A stretch of 64,000 nt of DNA from Merluccius polli (GCA_030340625.1 JAOPHQ010005178.1:60781-124780), one strand, 5' to 3'; shown: positions 1 through 31,353, counted from the first letter of the stretch. Made by a program: numbers and translations. The notes: generated by a model from the letters alone, not told the origin.

Positions 1-89
1 TTGGTGTGTTGACTGATTGTGTCATTGCTGTATTGATTGGTTGCTGTATTGATTGGTTGATGTGTTAATTGATTGATTGGTTCTTGCAG

Positions 90-18385
<18,296 letters not shown>

Positions 18386-19730
18386 CCATGCACACAAGCT
18401 CATGACCCCCACCAACAAATGAAGGACCACACCCACAACATCCAGGCCACAACTACAAACCACTGGCCCTGCCCACATACTACTGACCCCTCCTCCAGGG
18501 CCACACCCACTCTTATACATGGGACCAATTAGCACTTTGAGCATTTGATTGACAGGTGGGAATGACTTGATGGACAGTTCGTATTTTCTTGTTTTTTATA
18601 CTCTTATTGAGTTGAACACATCCTGTTTTAAGATGAGACTAGACTAGACTAGCCTAGACTAGACCAGACCAGACTAGACTAGACCAGACTAGACCAGAAA
18701 AGCCAGACCAGATGGACTCGACCAGACTAACCAGACTAGACCAGACTAGACTAGACTGAACTAGACTAGAGCAGACCAGACCAGACCAGACTAGACTAGA
18801 TGAGACAGACTAGACTAGACTAGGACCCAGACCAGAATCCAGACCAGAATTTTACAGACTGTAAAATGTTTTATCTCTGAGAATGTTTGTACAATATGAA
18901 GTACGATACCATGACATGAAGTACAATATTATGACATGAAGTACAATATGAAGTACAATATCATGACATGAAAGAGTGACATGCAGGTGGGCATCCCTGG
19001 TTAAAGTATGTAGCAAATTCATTTTCTAATTATTTAAAAAACGTTACACTTGGAATTACAGCTGGACTCGTTTTTGTAATGCAACATGCACGTGTAACAC
19101 ACTAACTTGAACAAAAAACATAACTTGTGGTAAGACAAACGCTAGAGCTATGGCAAGTAGAATCACAATCACATTGTGGCACACATAAAGTATTACAACA
19201 TTATAAGTCTGTGGACCATGATTCCTGTAGTAGGAGGGTCTTCTACCTCGCCTGTCTCAAGGCTTGATGCTCCACATAAAGATACTACTAGCAGTGAGTC
19301 CAGATATGAGTCTCGGTCTAAAGTGATTCAGATCATTTAAAGTGGATTAGCTACATTCTGTCCTCACGAATGAACTGGGAAGGTCAACCTGCCAGTTGCT
19401 CTTTAAAGATGAAATATAACAAAATGTTTTATGTCATTCTGATTCTGCTAAAACATGATCAATGATCAATCACTGATAGTACTGATTTAGTACCGTTGGT
19501 CCTGACGCAGTATTTACTATTACATCCTACATTCAAGTTCGGCACAATCCTCACAGCCCAGTATTACCAGCACCCCTCCTCATCTTCCTCATCTTGTCTA
19601 AGAAGTCTAAGAAGAACCACAATGTGAAGCACAGTTTTCTAAATGTACAGATGTTTTGTAAGTCACTGCCTGTATTGTGTTTGTAGTCGTTGATTTGCCT
19701 GTCTTGTAAATAAAGCATCCAATACTAGTC
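18386..19730 (+). other. fmnl 3' untranslated region
   Basis: No further reading frame. The AATAAA signal at 19709-19714 (TGTAAATAAAGCATCC) is the best polyadenylation site. Contains an (AGACT/AGACC) repeat at 18,632-18,850 and a GAAGTACAATAT repeat near 18,900-18,970. Confidence 0.7.
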
Positions 19731-19739
19731 TACGGCCTT

Positions 19740-20325
19740 TATATTTTACCTAATCCACATTCACATCTGATCACATTCACACCTGATCCACATTCACACC
19801 TGTTCACATTCACACCTGATCCATATTCACACCTGCTCACATTCACACCCGATCCACTTTCACACCTGCGCACATTCACGCCTGCTCACATTCACACCTG
19901 ATCCACATTCACACCTGATTCACAGTCATACCTGATCCACATTCACGCCTGATCCACATTCACGCCTGTTAACATTCACACCTGATCATCATTCACACCA
20001 GTTCATTCACACCTAATCCACATTCACACTTGTTCACCGATCCACATTCACATCTTTTCACATTCACACCTGAAAACATTCACACATGATACAGGTTCAC
20101 ATCTGTTCACATTCACACCTGTTCACATTCACATCTGATCCACATTCACACCTGATTCAGGTTCACACCTGATCCATATTCACCTGTTCACATTCACACC
20201 TGAGCCACAGTCATACCTGATCACATTCACACCTGTTCACATTCACACCTGATTCAGCTTCACACCTGATCACATTCACACCTGATTCAGGTTCACACCT
20301 GATCACATTCACACTTATCTGCATG
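19740..20325. repeat. About 20-bp minisatellite CACATTCACACCTGATC
   Basis: About 28 units of CACATTCACACCTGATCCA with T/C and TTCAGG variants, directly behind the formin polyadenylation region. Confidence 0.9.
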
Positions 20326-21600
20326 GAGAGAGCATTCCTGACCAATCTGATTACTGAACTATTCTTGTGAAATAAATTCAGTTTTGTGAGCCAATTAGGA
20401 AAGTTTTCCATAAATATAGAGACTGATTTCCAGCAGTTGAAAGTATTTGTACTCCAGTTCTAATGATTTTACCTTGTGTCACAGCTCTTTCACATTATAA
20501 TGAATTCATTATAATGTGAACTGGAATATATTTAATTTCACATCATACTGAATTCATTATAATGTGAACTGAAATATATTCCAGTTGATAGGATCATGTT
20601 CCCTTGTATATGGATAATGTTTACACTGCCATCAAAGAGCTTACCCTTTCTATCAAACCTTGTATGAATGGACAAGTATAATTAAAATCATTGTTTTTAC
20701 ACATCCTGTAATGTTTTGATGTTTTTTGAAAAAGAAACCTTTACAGAAGAAATGCGCCAATGTTTTGATATGAGGGAGGTCACGTGGTCCTTGGCATTTC
20801 CCTGTTTTTACCGACTCTTTTTGCCGCCCCTGCTCGCTGTACAGTAGAGGACTGTACCATAGACATCTTATACATAGACGGAGCATCGAATGCTACTGCC
20901 TACTGGCGTTGACAAGACGCGGGGCCGCCATCTTGGAGTGGTGATCCGCTCCACTCAGTGTAATTCGTTTGGCAGGAGCAATGAACTGTCAGCGCATTTA
21001 ATTAATCATACCTTACTGAATACCACTGATTTTCACACGTTTTTTTGTCATACTATGCAGTATACAGCTATGATAAAGGACACATGTTTTGGCATGTTTT
21101 ATTATTCATAGCTGGCTTAACAGTAATAGAATATTCTGATATGCTATAAGTGACCAGACGTCCGAGATCAAAACTGGGAACATAATCCCCGAGAAGGGGA
21201 AAAAAAGCGGTCAGCTATTTTTAAGTTGAAGAAACAATATATGATATACATATACTGTATATCCTACATAAACAATGTATGAATAAATTAGATATCTATA
21301 TATCTTAGGGACCTTATAGACTGTATCTCTTGACTTGCTGCAGCAGCAGAGTTTATTCTGTCTTGACACTTTGTATTGATATTTTGTATTAACATTCTTT
21401 CCTTAAATGATTATAATGTTTACAGTGATTGTTTTATATGTATTTTTTATGTATGTCGCTTTGGATAAAAGCGTCTGCCAACTACTTTAAACATAAACAT
21501 ATATAAACACCTGAAAGTTTTTATATCAGCTAAAACCACCAATCTGTTTCACTGGATTCAGAATAAAACCAAATTCTGTCTTACCCAACAATGTTAGTGT
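20326..21600. other. Intergenic stretch, no gene seen
   Basis: A short palindromic AATTCATTATAATGTGAACT repeat pair lies at 20,498-20,585. Otherwise AT-rich unique-looking sequence and no credible exon. Confidence 0.5.
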
Positions 21601-21602
21601 TT

Positions 21603-22730
21603 AGGGGCCTAGCAGGCATAGCCTGCGAAGGCACCTATTGTTATTGTAGCTTTTCCTATTATTATTGATCCGAGTTCCGCTGCAATTGAAGTCTATGGTA
21701 GCCCCTAGAACGCTATAGTGAAAAGTTTTGAAACTTGGCACACATATTCAAGACAGTCCCATGGTCAACCTCAAGAATTATCATGCCCGTACGTTGAACT
21801 CTCTAGCGCCACCAACATGTCAAAGTTTGAAGTGCATTCAGCTTCATAACTTTGGACCCGTTGGTCCAAATTTCACAAATGAGGTACCATTGGAATCCTT
21901 GGATCAAGACGAGTTCAACACACTCTATGACGTCAATTTGCGCCATATTGGATTTTCCGCCATTTTGAATTTTATCAAAAACCTTCAAAAAGCATTTCAG
22001 GTCAGGCAGATTGTCCGATATCCACAGGACTTGACACATAGAATCTTCAGACCAAGCCGCACAAAAGTTATCATGTGGATTTTTAAATTTTGCTTCCGTT
22101 TGCCCGTAGCAGCCAATCAAACTCAGCGGCGATGCCGCCAAACAGGAAGTGAGGCCGTATCTTGGCAACCGTTTGATGTTTTGACTTCAAACTTCTAACA
22201 CAGACTCATGACCACTTCTTTGAGAGGCCCAAGGATTTTGGTGACCTTTGACCTGTGGGGGGCGCTATAATTACCAAAATTGCATTTTTACACATATATT
22301 CAGATTTCTTTGGACTTTAACCTTAATTCCTGTACTAAGTGATACTTTCAGACATCCCAGTACATTTGCTAAAGGACTGTGTGCGTTTGTATACAAAAAT
22401 GGCGGCCATTTTGAATTTAGTCAAAAACACACTTATGATTACAGAGGGCACACACTTTGTCTGATTTACACAAACCTTGATGGATATGGTCTTCAGACCA
22501 TGGCTGGGTGATGGTTCACGTTTCATTTATGAAATCCAAACTCTTTTGCCGTAACAGCCAATCCAAATTGGCGGCAAAGCCGCCAAACAGGATGTAGGCC
22601 AATATCTCTGCGATGCCTTGATGTATTGACAAGAAATTTGGTGTATGGAGTCATGACACCTTCCTGAGCAGGCATTGGCTTGCCTGCTATGCTGCTTATT
22701 CTGCTAGGCCCCGCATTGCTGCTTGCAGCT
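21603..22730. repeat. Interspersed repeat of unknown class, internally duplicated
   Basis: Starts GGGGCCTAGCAGGCATAGC and ends GCTGCTTATTCTGCTAGGCC, an imperfect inverted end. It contains two diverged halves: CCGCCATTTTGAATTTTATC (21,958) against GGCCATTTTGAATTTAGTC (22,405), and GATGCCGCCAAACAGGAAGT (22,131) against AAGCCGCCAAACAGGATGT (22,577). No conserved reading frame. Confidence 0.6.
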
Positions 22731-23159
22731 ATATTTGAATATTGTTACTTGAACGACTTATTCATGGTTACAATTATACTGTTAAGAAAGTATTGCCTTA
22801 TACTTTGCCTAAAATGAGAATGCATCATAATCAGTGGTGGCTGGTGAATTTTATTTTAGGGGGGGGCTGAAAGTTTGTAAACCAAACCCCTGTAGGTCTG
22901 GGGTCATCCTCCCCCAGAAGATTTTTTTGTGATTTTCACATACAAACAAAGCATTCTGGTGCATTCTGACAAAATAATAAAGACAAAATCGAACATTTCC
23001 TTACAAAGACGAATGGGGCCGGGGAACTAAGTTTTACCTTAATTTATTTTCCTTGTAGAATTCAGCAAGATTAAAAGTGCAAATACATCAATAAAAATTG
23101 GGAATTATACACAAGTTAACATTCTCTGTGTGTGTATGTCTGTATGTGTGTTTGTGAGG

Positions 23160-23307
23160 ATTATATTGCACATGTTTTTGGATGGACATGGCATCCAACA
23201 TGAGTGAAACACTTCCATATTTAGCCGGGTCACCCTGACATCTTCTCTCCAGCATACCCAGCATCATCTTTTTCAGGCCAGGCTTGGCATCCACCGAACG
23301 CAGCCAC
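23160..23307 (-). pseudogene. P-element/THAP9-type transposase exon (downstream)
   Basis: Acceptor tttttacag. The exon opens WLRSVDAKPGLKKMM and continues to SVSLMLDAMSIQKHV. These words match the RNase-H-like catalytic region of P-element/THAP9 transposases by recall. Its phase joins exactly to the exon at 23,390-23,543. No donor follows: the sequence decays into CA repeats after QYNP, so the copy is dead. Confidence 0.7.
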
Positions 23308-23389
23308 CTGTAAAAATATTGAGAAGAAGCTATAACGTGTTGGCATCAGTGTTTTCCAAAAATTCAATCGGACAACTAAGCCTACCTAC

Positions 23390-23543
23390 CTTTGTAATGT
23401 TTGTGGATGTGGGAGGGGAAAATGTCGAGTCTCTCTGAGGTATTTGTATGCCTTTGGACCATGAAGATGGAGCGTGAGTGCAAACTCTCTGCAGTCCTGT
23501 GTGTACTCATGGCCCTGCTTTGCCGCAAAGTCCATCTTAAGAT
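23390..23543 (-). pseudogene. P-element/THAP9-type transposase exon (upstream)
   Basis: Acceptor atttcag, donor gtaggtag. Encodes MDFAAKQGHEYTQDC, then FALTLHLHGPKAYKYLRET and PLPHPQTLQR, the family's conserved LHFYSPKAY...LPHP block. Further degraded pieces of the same element probably lie at about 24,600-24,670 (LPQVKGLLGDLREKNLIK) and 24,866-24,985 on the same strand. Confidence 0.7.
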
Positions 23544-25562
23544 CTGAAATGTTATGAGCAAAGATGAATTAGTCCCCTTCAGATAATAACCAAGGAGTTT
23601 AATAAAGAGAGTAACAATAACATGTACATGAATTTCAAAGTGCTAATTTTGTCTTACCTAGAATGCAAGCTTCTCACTGAGCTCTTCATTAAAGGTAGGG
23701 TGGATGATGTTTTCCTGCAGCATTTTTTACCATATTGCTTAAAATCTCCTTCACACACAGATTGAAACCAATGAATTAAATGATATGACACATACACCGA
23801 CATCTGTGGGATGGGCAGGACTGAAAAAACTCCATCCAATCATTATGAGCGTTACGTTCAAGATGTTTGGATGGTGACTTGTCTATCAAACTCAACTGCC
23901 ATTTGTCCTGTTGCGAATTAATAACATGTATCATCAGGCTGTAAATATCTGCACATAGCCAGGAGTAGAAATAAATATACAAGTTGTAGTAACTGCACCT
24001 CAACACATGATGGCGGCAAACAATATACTGGGGGCGGCGCTTAACGCTAGCCATTGTGCGTCATGGAGGCCACGCCTCCTGCCCAGAGGCATCCGGCGGA
24101 AACATCCGGTTAGGATCAGAAGCCCGAGGCGGCCCATCCGCAAGGATGCAAAGCTGGGGGCTCTCCACGCGGCGTGACTTTTACATTGCCCCTCCATTGT
24201 TACGTAGTTTAGATATAACTTAAACCTAAACAAATAAAGTGAGTTAAAGCGATTCCTGTGTCGGCGGCCTTCTTCCTCGGAACACAACCCCACAGTCCCT
24301 CCCTCCTCTGCGCGTACTCCTCTTCGGGCACGAACGAATCGCGCGCCCTCAGAGGCTTGGCTACTGGCTGGTTAGCTGCATATCAGATAGCACGGGCTGC
24401 TGAAAGAAAACAAATTATATAGTTATAAGTAAAATAAGCAAGTGTAGCACTCGTGAACCCTCGGGAACAAGCGCTGCGCGTTCCTGTACTCTGGAGGCGT
24501 GGCTTCGGGGGGGCCGAGGAAAGGGGTTTGGACTTTTGAATTGTTTTTTTTCTAAATGCTGTGTGCTCAAACCGTTTTTCCAACATCCACCACCCTACCT
24601 TTAATGAGGTTCTTTTCCCTCAAATCCCCCAAAAGACCCTTCACTTGTGGCAAGACAATAAGAATGCCATGTCCAGAGAAAAGAGTTCTCTAAAACAAAC
24701 ATCACTTTGACACCACTAGTTTATGGCCCACATCCACATTCTTTCTTATAGTCTTTACCTGTCAAAGCCGGTTATTTGTGAGTGTGTTTAATATGAGTGG
24801 CAGCAAAACAAGTGAGATTTTAATATGTCCAGGAACATTATGATATGATGTTTAAAGTAGAAATACTCACATCATTAGGCTGAGGTTGTGGGTTTGAGGT
24901 TGCCATTTCAGGGGAATCCTTAGAGGCCACACACAGGCTTTCTTCAGCTCTTCTGGAGGTAGACGTAGCCCTGCCCTTTACCAACTGAAATGAAGAAACG
25001 TTATGCATAATAAATAATACAATATATAAAAGGATACGTTTGTTTGATAATAGAATATTTACATTTATGAATGCTAATAGCCTTATGATGATACACCTAC
25101 TTTTTGGAGGTGAACCGGGAAGCTGAAGAGGGATGGAATAACACCATCACATAATCGGACAATCTAACCCGTCCTATCAAAATCAGCCTGCTTAAAATGT
25201 TCACTGCAGACAATTGAATAATCACTTGCAAAGCCACTTCCCACTTCTTCCTCACATCTTTGTCTTTGGGAAACCTTCAAAAGTGTCAGATGTAATCTAG
25301 GTCAGTGCTTATGGAATATGATTTATCAAGTCTCAGTTCATAGCCGGGTGAACACATAGCCTAGTTCAACAGTAATCCCAAGATTACCCCATTCCAGGTG
25401 TCAGGTAAGTGTGGCAGGGCCTTTTCCTGTTTATCACACATTTTGTCCCACACATTTCACGAAGGTGGGCTACACAAAATTGGGTTGGAAAGCTAGACTA
25501 GCTATACTGTATAGCCACTCTCCATCTGATTGTCTAGTTAGCTAACATATACTACCCCCCCC

Positions 25563-25824
25563 CAGGGGCGGACTGGGAACAAAAATCGGCCCTGTCAATT
25601 TTGTCCTGGACCGGCCTTGGAGTTGCGGGGGGGGGGGGGGGGGGGGGGTGCTGCGCGATTGTTGACGGGGGGGGGGGGGGGGGGGGGGTGCTGCGCGATT
25701 GTTGACGGGGTTCTTCAAATAAAAATAAAAAATCGGAAAAAAAAAGGGCCGACGGCCGACGGCCGTAGACCCACACGGCCGTTCTGGACTTCTCCAGAAC
25801 TCACAGATGGCCAGTCCGCCCCTG
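25563..25824. mobile_element. 262-bp hAT-like MITE with two long G runs
   Basis: Ends CAGGGGCGGACTGG and CCAGTCCGCCCCTG, inserted in a C run (possible 8-bp C duplication). The interior repeats GTGCTGCGCGATTGTTGACG twice, each preceded by an uninterrupted run of about 20 G. Confidence 0.8.
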
Positions 25825-26309
25825 CCCCCCCCCCCCTACACAATCTGGACTGTGGTCCTAACTTTTACCCCTGTTGGCTTTTACAATCTTTATCTTCATC
25901 ATTTATTTCAACTTTATGTTGTTCAAGTATGTCATTTTTTCATTTCATTGACAAGCAATTCTATTATGGTCATACTCTTGTTTGTTAGCTTAGCTGGCTA
26001 CGATTTCAGTACTATCGAAGATCTTTGCTCCTTCTCAACTCTCTGGTAATATTATTTTCACAAAATACAACCAATAGTACGGTAATGTTAAATCTTACTT
26101 GTGAAAAGTAATCCCCCGATTCCTATTTTCGACGGTCGGCATCTTTGCTTTCTTCTGTAGACGCTACCTGGCCATACGTGTCAACTGTCAATCTATGCTG
26201 CTCCCCGGCTCCCCATCCCCACTCCAAGATGGCCGCCGAATTTCTCGCGTCACAGCAGCCAATGCTGTGTCTATGATTAGCACTAACCGCACCTAGAATT
26301 ACCTAGAAT

Positions 26310-26612
26310 GACCTGTAAGGTGCCAGTAGGTACTGAAGCTACAGTGGTCTGTAAGGTGCCAGTAGGTACTGAAGCTACAGTGGTCTGTAAGGTGCCAGTA
26401 GGTACTGAAGCTACGGTGGCCTGGACTGGCTTGTAAGGTGCCAGTAGGTACTGAAGCTACGGTGGCCTGTACTGGCCTGTAATGGTGCAGTAGGTACTGA
26501 AGCTATGGTGGCCTGTACTGGCCTATAAGGTGCCAGTAGGTACTGAAGCTACGGTGGCCTGGACAGGCTTGTAAGGTGCCAGTAAGTACTGAAGCTATGG
26601 TGGCCTGTAGGT
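26310..26612. repeat. 36-46 bp minisatellite
   Basis: About eight units containing AAGGTGCCAGTAGGTACTGA and AGCTACGGTGGCCTG. Confidence 0.9.
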
Positions 26613-28105
26613 GATAGGGGTGCAATAACTACCAGAAAAATGTAATTGAATACACGGTCCAAATCTCAACTAGTACTCGTGTACTCGTTTTGGTTATTGG
26701 GTGAAGTCTGCGATAGCTTCCCCCCAACATATCATATAATGTCACCTGTATTTTATACAGTCTTTGTGCGTTCCATTCAGCCACGCAGTTTTTTAACTGC
26801 TTTTTCCTGTTGTAGAGCTAGCAGGATACACTTCTAAACAGCCATTTTAATGTTATATCCATTCCGAACATTTTATAACGTGAGACATATCCGGTTTAAT
26901 TACGCAATCCCTCATAGCTGTGATTGCGTCTTTAGTTCACCGCGTCAGATCACTGTTATTCGGAGCGTGAATAAATGTCATTTTCAGTTTTGATGTCAGG
27001 ACGTCCCTGGCGGGCAGACATTATTATGAAACGTATCGAACCCGGGGGAACTCCGCCCACCCGGGCCAGCTACTAAACATTTAGTCTCAACAACAATATG
27101 CTTTATTTCTCTAGAGCCGTTTGTCTGTTCTGGGCTACTGTAGAAACATGGTGGTGGAACATGGCGGCCTCCATGGAAGGTGAACCGCTCCCCATGAAGA
27201 TATAAACAACTCATCCTAAGCAAACGAAAACACGATTATTAGGTCATTATACACTAATGAAAACATACTTAACAACATAACAACACTAACAAACTGAATA
27301 TAAACATAATTTCTGCCAAGTCTGTTCCATTAGATGCCACACAATTCTACACACTGGACCTTTAAACCAATACTATGTTCAGCGTCCTCGATGTTGCTAG
27401 CAGGTCTCGATGACCTGGGCCACTCTGAAACGCATTTCATATTTTCCCAAATAATACCTGGACACCCCCCCAAATAATACCTGGACACCCTTCCAAATAA
27501 TACCTTCACACCAAGTTTCAAAATGTTTCACCAGGCAGCCGACATTTTTGGCCTTTTTTTATGCTTCATTAGATAGGACAGCATATAGATATGACATTTT
27601 GACAGTGGTTCGGTGTCAATACCTTGAAAACTGTAGGAGATATTTAGGAATAATCTAGCGGAATAATAAGTACTGTGTTGGCAGCCATACTAATAAATAG
27701 AACCCATTAGCCTTGTGAAGACATTGGGAATCAAACTTGGTACCTCCCAGCTTGGAGTCCAACCCATAAGCAACTAGGCTATCAAGTCACTTAGTTTTTT
27801 TGTGGGTTTTTTACTTCATATATTTTGTTTCAATTACTTTAATGAAAATAAAACATTTGACTCTTCTAGGCAATAATACTAATAATTCTTCTTTTCATGA
27901 ATTTACTGTAAAAGCTGCGACCAATAAACACGAGTAGGCCACTGAAGAAGAGGACAAAAAGGGGTGATGTCAACAGAAGAGACAGTTCTGTTCTGACGAA
28001 TCACAGCATTTTGTCTTGAAATAGTGAGTTTGTCTTAAAATAGTGAGTTTTAAGAAAAGCTTAAAACGAAGAGCAGTAGGCTTCCCAGCCTCGTGAGACC
28101 ATCTA
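26613..28105. other. Intergenic stretch with a repeat-family member
   Basis: About 26,940-27,200 is related in reverse orientation to 5,480-5,800. A three-fold AAATAATACCTGGACACCC repeat lies at 27,448-27,510. No exon seen. Confidence 0.5.
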
Positions 28106-28592
28106 ACCCTATCTCAACCAGTCTACTTACCCTAACTAAACCAGTCTACTAACCCTAACTAAACCAGTATACTAACCCTAACTAATCCAGTCTAGGAACC
28201 CTAACTAAACCAGTCTACTAACCCTAACTAAACCAGTATACTAACCCTAACTAATCCAGTCTACGAACCCTAACTAAACCAGTCTACGAACCCTAACTTA
28301 ACCAGTTTACTAACCCTAACTAAACCAGTCTACTAACCCTAACTAAACCAGTATACTAACCCTAACTAATCCAGTCTACGAACCCTAACTAAACCAGTCT
28401 ACGAACCCTAACTTAACCAGTTTACTAACCCTAACTAAACCAGTCTACTAACCCTAACTAAACCACTCTACTAACCCTAACTAAACCAGTCTACCACCCT
28501 AACTAAACCAGACTACTAACCCTAACTAAACCAGTCTACCACCCTAACTTAACCAGTCTACTAACCCTAACTAAACCAGTCTACAAACCAAC
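28106..28592. repeat. 23-bp minisatellite ACCCTAACTAAACCAGTCTACTA
   Basis: About 21 units. It contains the CCCTAA word once per unit, but the 23-bp period shows it is not a telomeric array. Confidence 0.92.
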
Positions 28593-28636
28593 TAGGAGAT
28601 AAGATAAGATAAGACGACTTTATTGTCCAATGCCCA

Positions 28637-28877
28637 CTAGTCTGATCCAGTTGTTAGTTTGTAGTTCAGGTCAATGATAAGGGAGCAGAACTGACTGAGA
28701 CCAATGAAGTCACAGCAGATGATGTTGACTCCACCCCCCAGGACCCGGGCCTCTGCTTGCTCGCCCACGCCAGGAGAGGAGAGAGAGAATCCAGAGTCAT
28801 TGTCTTCATGGAGGAACAGGGATGAGACATCACGTAGACGCCATCTTTTGTCAGGTTCAGACCACTGGCATAGAACC
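28637..28877 (-). pseudogene. PLCXD-type last exon C
   Basis: Acceptor gtccagcag. The first part reads FYASGLNLTKDGVYVMSHPC and LDSLSPLLAWASKQ in one frame. The second part reads VNIICCDFIGLSQFCS and LIIDLNYKL in another. The change of frame falls in a six-C run (28,734-28,739 on the + strand), where one more base would restore continuity. TAG at 28,637-28,639, and an AATAAA on the minus strand follows within 20 bp. Confidence 0.75.
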
Positions 28878-28884
28878 CTGCTGG

Positions 28885-29725
28885 ACACACGGACAGACAG
28901 ATAGTTAGACGGACAGACAGGTAGGTAGATGGACAGACAGGTAGGTAGAGAGAAAGACAGGTAGGTAGACAGACAGACAGGTAAACCGACAGACAGGTAG
29001 GTAGATGGACAGACATGTAGGTAGAGAGACAGACAGGTAGATGGACGGACAGGTAGGTACATAAACGGACAGGTAGGTACATAAACGGACAGGTAGGTAG
29101 ATAGACAGACAGACAGGTAGGTAGACAGACAGGCATCGGGTAGGTAGATAGACAGATAGAGCGACAGATAGACAGACAGGTATACAGGTAGGTAGACACA
29201 CAGACAGGTAGGTAGATAGAACCCTGCTGGACACATTAGACAGGTAGACAGAACGACAGACAGACAGGTAGGTAGATGGACAGACAGGTAGGTAGATAGA
29301 CGGACATGTAGGTAGACGGACAGACAGGTAGGTAGATAGACAGACAGGTAGACAGACAGACAGTTAGACAGAATGACAGGTAGACAGGCATACAGGTAGA
29401 CAGACAGACAGGCATACAGGTAGGTAGACAGACAGATAGATAGACAGGTAGGTAGACAGACAGACAGGTAGGTTGATGGACAGACAGACAAGTAGGTCGA
29501 CAGGTATACAGGTAGACAGACAGACAGACAGGTAGGTAGGTCGACAGGCAGGTAGATAGACAGAGAGGTTGATGGACAGACAGACAAGTAGGTAGGTCGA
29601 CAGACAGGTAGATAGACAGACAGGTAGGTAGACTGACAGGCAGACAGGCAGACAGACAAGTAGGTAGATACACAGACAGGTAGATAGACAGGTAGGTAGA
29701 CAGATATGTAGGTAGAAAGACATAC
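28885..29725. repeat. 16-bp minisatellite GACAGACAGGTAGGTA
   Basis: About 50 units, in the intron before PLCXD exon C. Long open frames of Cys/Leu/Ser/Tyr on the minus strand (up to 409 codons) are artefacts of the repeat. Confidence 0.95.
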
Positions 29726-29765
29726 CCACACACACACACACATACACACACACACACACACCATG

Positions 29766-29856
29766 TAGTGTGTAGTTGTGTGTGTATACCTGAAGTGATG
29801 TGTGTGCAGTGTGTAGTTGTGTATGTGTACCTGTAGTGATGTGCGTGTGTATAGTA
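29766..29856. repeat. Donor-derived satellite, left part
   Basis: Units of GTGTAGTTGTGTGTGTACCTGTAGTGATG type, matching 41,825-41,960. The two parts were one array before the LINE inserted. Confidence 0.8.
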
Positions 29857-30061
29857 TGTAAGGCAAGTCAAGGCAGCTTTATTTATATAGCGCATTTCAT
29901 ACACAATGGCAACTCAATGCGCTTTACATAAAACAGTAAGAATTGAAATAAAAATACTTTAAAAAATAAAAAAATAAAAACTACAGAAGCATAAAATAAT
30001 GATTTAAAAGGACATAATAGAAAGAGAAAGAAATAAAATACTATAATAGAGCAGAACGAGC

Positions 30062-30846
30062 TCAATCATAAGCACAGGAGAAGAGAAGTGTTTTTAACCT
30101 GGATTTAAACATGTTCACAGTTGGGGCTGATTTCAGTTCAGCTGGTAGTTTGTTCCAGTTTTGTGCAGCATAACAGCTAAAAGCTGCTTCACCATGTTTA
30201 GTTTGAACTCTGGGCTCCACTATCTGACCTGAGTCAGTAGATCTCAGAGCCCTACTGGGTTTGTATTCTACTAAGATGTCATTCATGTATTCTGGACCTA
30301 AACCATTCAGTGATTTGTAGACCAGTAGCAGAACTTTAAAATCTATTCTATAGCTGACTGGGAGCCAGTGTAAAGACTTTAGAACTGGAGTAATGTGCTC
30401 TGATCTCTTTGTTCTGGTTAAAAGTCGAGCTGCAGCATTCTGAATGAGCTGCAGCTGTTTAATGCTTTTTTGTCCAGTCAGAAGACTGTTACAGTAGTCG
30501 AGTCTACTGGAGATGAAAGCATGAATCAACTTCTCCTGGTCTGCTTGAGACATAAAACCCTTCACTCTGGATATGTTCTTAAGCTGATAGAAGGCTGTTT
30601 TGGTGATGGATTTGATATGACTGCTGAAGGTCAAATCTGAGTCTATCAGCACGCCAAGGTTTCTGGCTTGGTCCCTAGTTTTTAGAGAGAGTGACTCGAG
30701 ATGTTTACTGACAGCAATCCTCTTCTCTTTATTGCCAAAAACAATTACCTCATTTTTCTCCTGATTTAATTGAAGGAAATTTTGGTTCATCCAATTTGTT
30801 ACTTGCTCTAAACAGTGACACAATGACTGTATTGGACTGTAGTCAT
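30062..30846 (-). pseudogene. LINE ORF2 reverse transcriptase, C-terminal part
   Basis: Open for 253 codons from 30,823 (CLEQVTNWMNQNFLQLNQEK, then LQLIQNAAARLLTRT, HWLPVSYRIDFK) to the stop at 30,062. It continues directly from the YADD part once the insertion at 30,850-38,170 is ignored: ALSS at 38,174 joins DDYSPIQS at 30,846. Confidence 0.88.
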
Positions 30847-31353
30847 CTGGGCCCAGTATTTCAAAAGTGATCTGACAGGATTATCCTGGTCGGATTGGAT
30901 TAAATCTAGATCTGATCTGAAAACTGGGCATTTCAACACAGATCCAGATAATCCTGATCCTGAAGATCAGGATTCTGCTTTGGTAATCCAATCCTCCCTT
31001 GAATCCAGATTAAAGGCTGGATTTGGGTATTTCAAAAGTTAAGGCAGATCTCTGGATCAACTTGATACCAAAATTTCAGGATAATTTGGATCCCACCTCA
31101 GAGGTGGATTTCACTTGGATTAAATCATTTAGATTAAGTCTCAGCTCCACTTCTCCTAGATATTGTTACTCAAGATGTTCATTACACTTAATCTAAAGTG
31201 TTAGTGTTTTACTTTTAACAAATACTAAATATTAAAAAAATGTATGTTTAAAAATAATAAAGCAGCCTAATTGTAAGAAATGTAAAGTATAGTAAAATAT
31301 TTTACCTCACTTTCTGAAACTGCTGTAATTAAGAGTAACAATTAATTACAGAC

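Larger units (their letters stand above)
22840..25100 (-). mobile_element. Degraded P-element-like transposon
   Basis: Limits are approximate. The region contains the two transposase exons above plus two shorter candidate exons in the same order and strand. A CAGTGGTGGCTGGTGAA word at 22,832 could be a hAT-like end of an unrelated insertion. No catalytic frame remains uninterrupted. Confidence 0.45.

Noticed and set aside
24000..24293. 97-codon minus-strand frame as a gene
   Set aside because: No splice partner, no recognisable domain, codon pattern not convincing.
28106..28592. CCCTAA-rich array as interstitial telomere
   Set aside because: The period is 23 bp with one CCCTAA each; telomeric DNA would repeat the hexamer directly.
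28637..29866. 409-codon minus-strand frame rich in Cys, Leu, Ser and Tyr
   Set aside because: Most of it is translation of the GACAGACAGGTAGGTA satellite; only the last 80 codons belong to a real exon.
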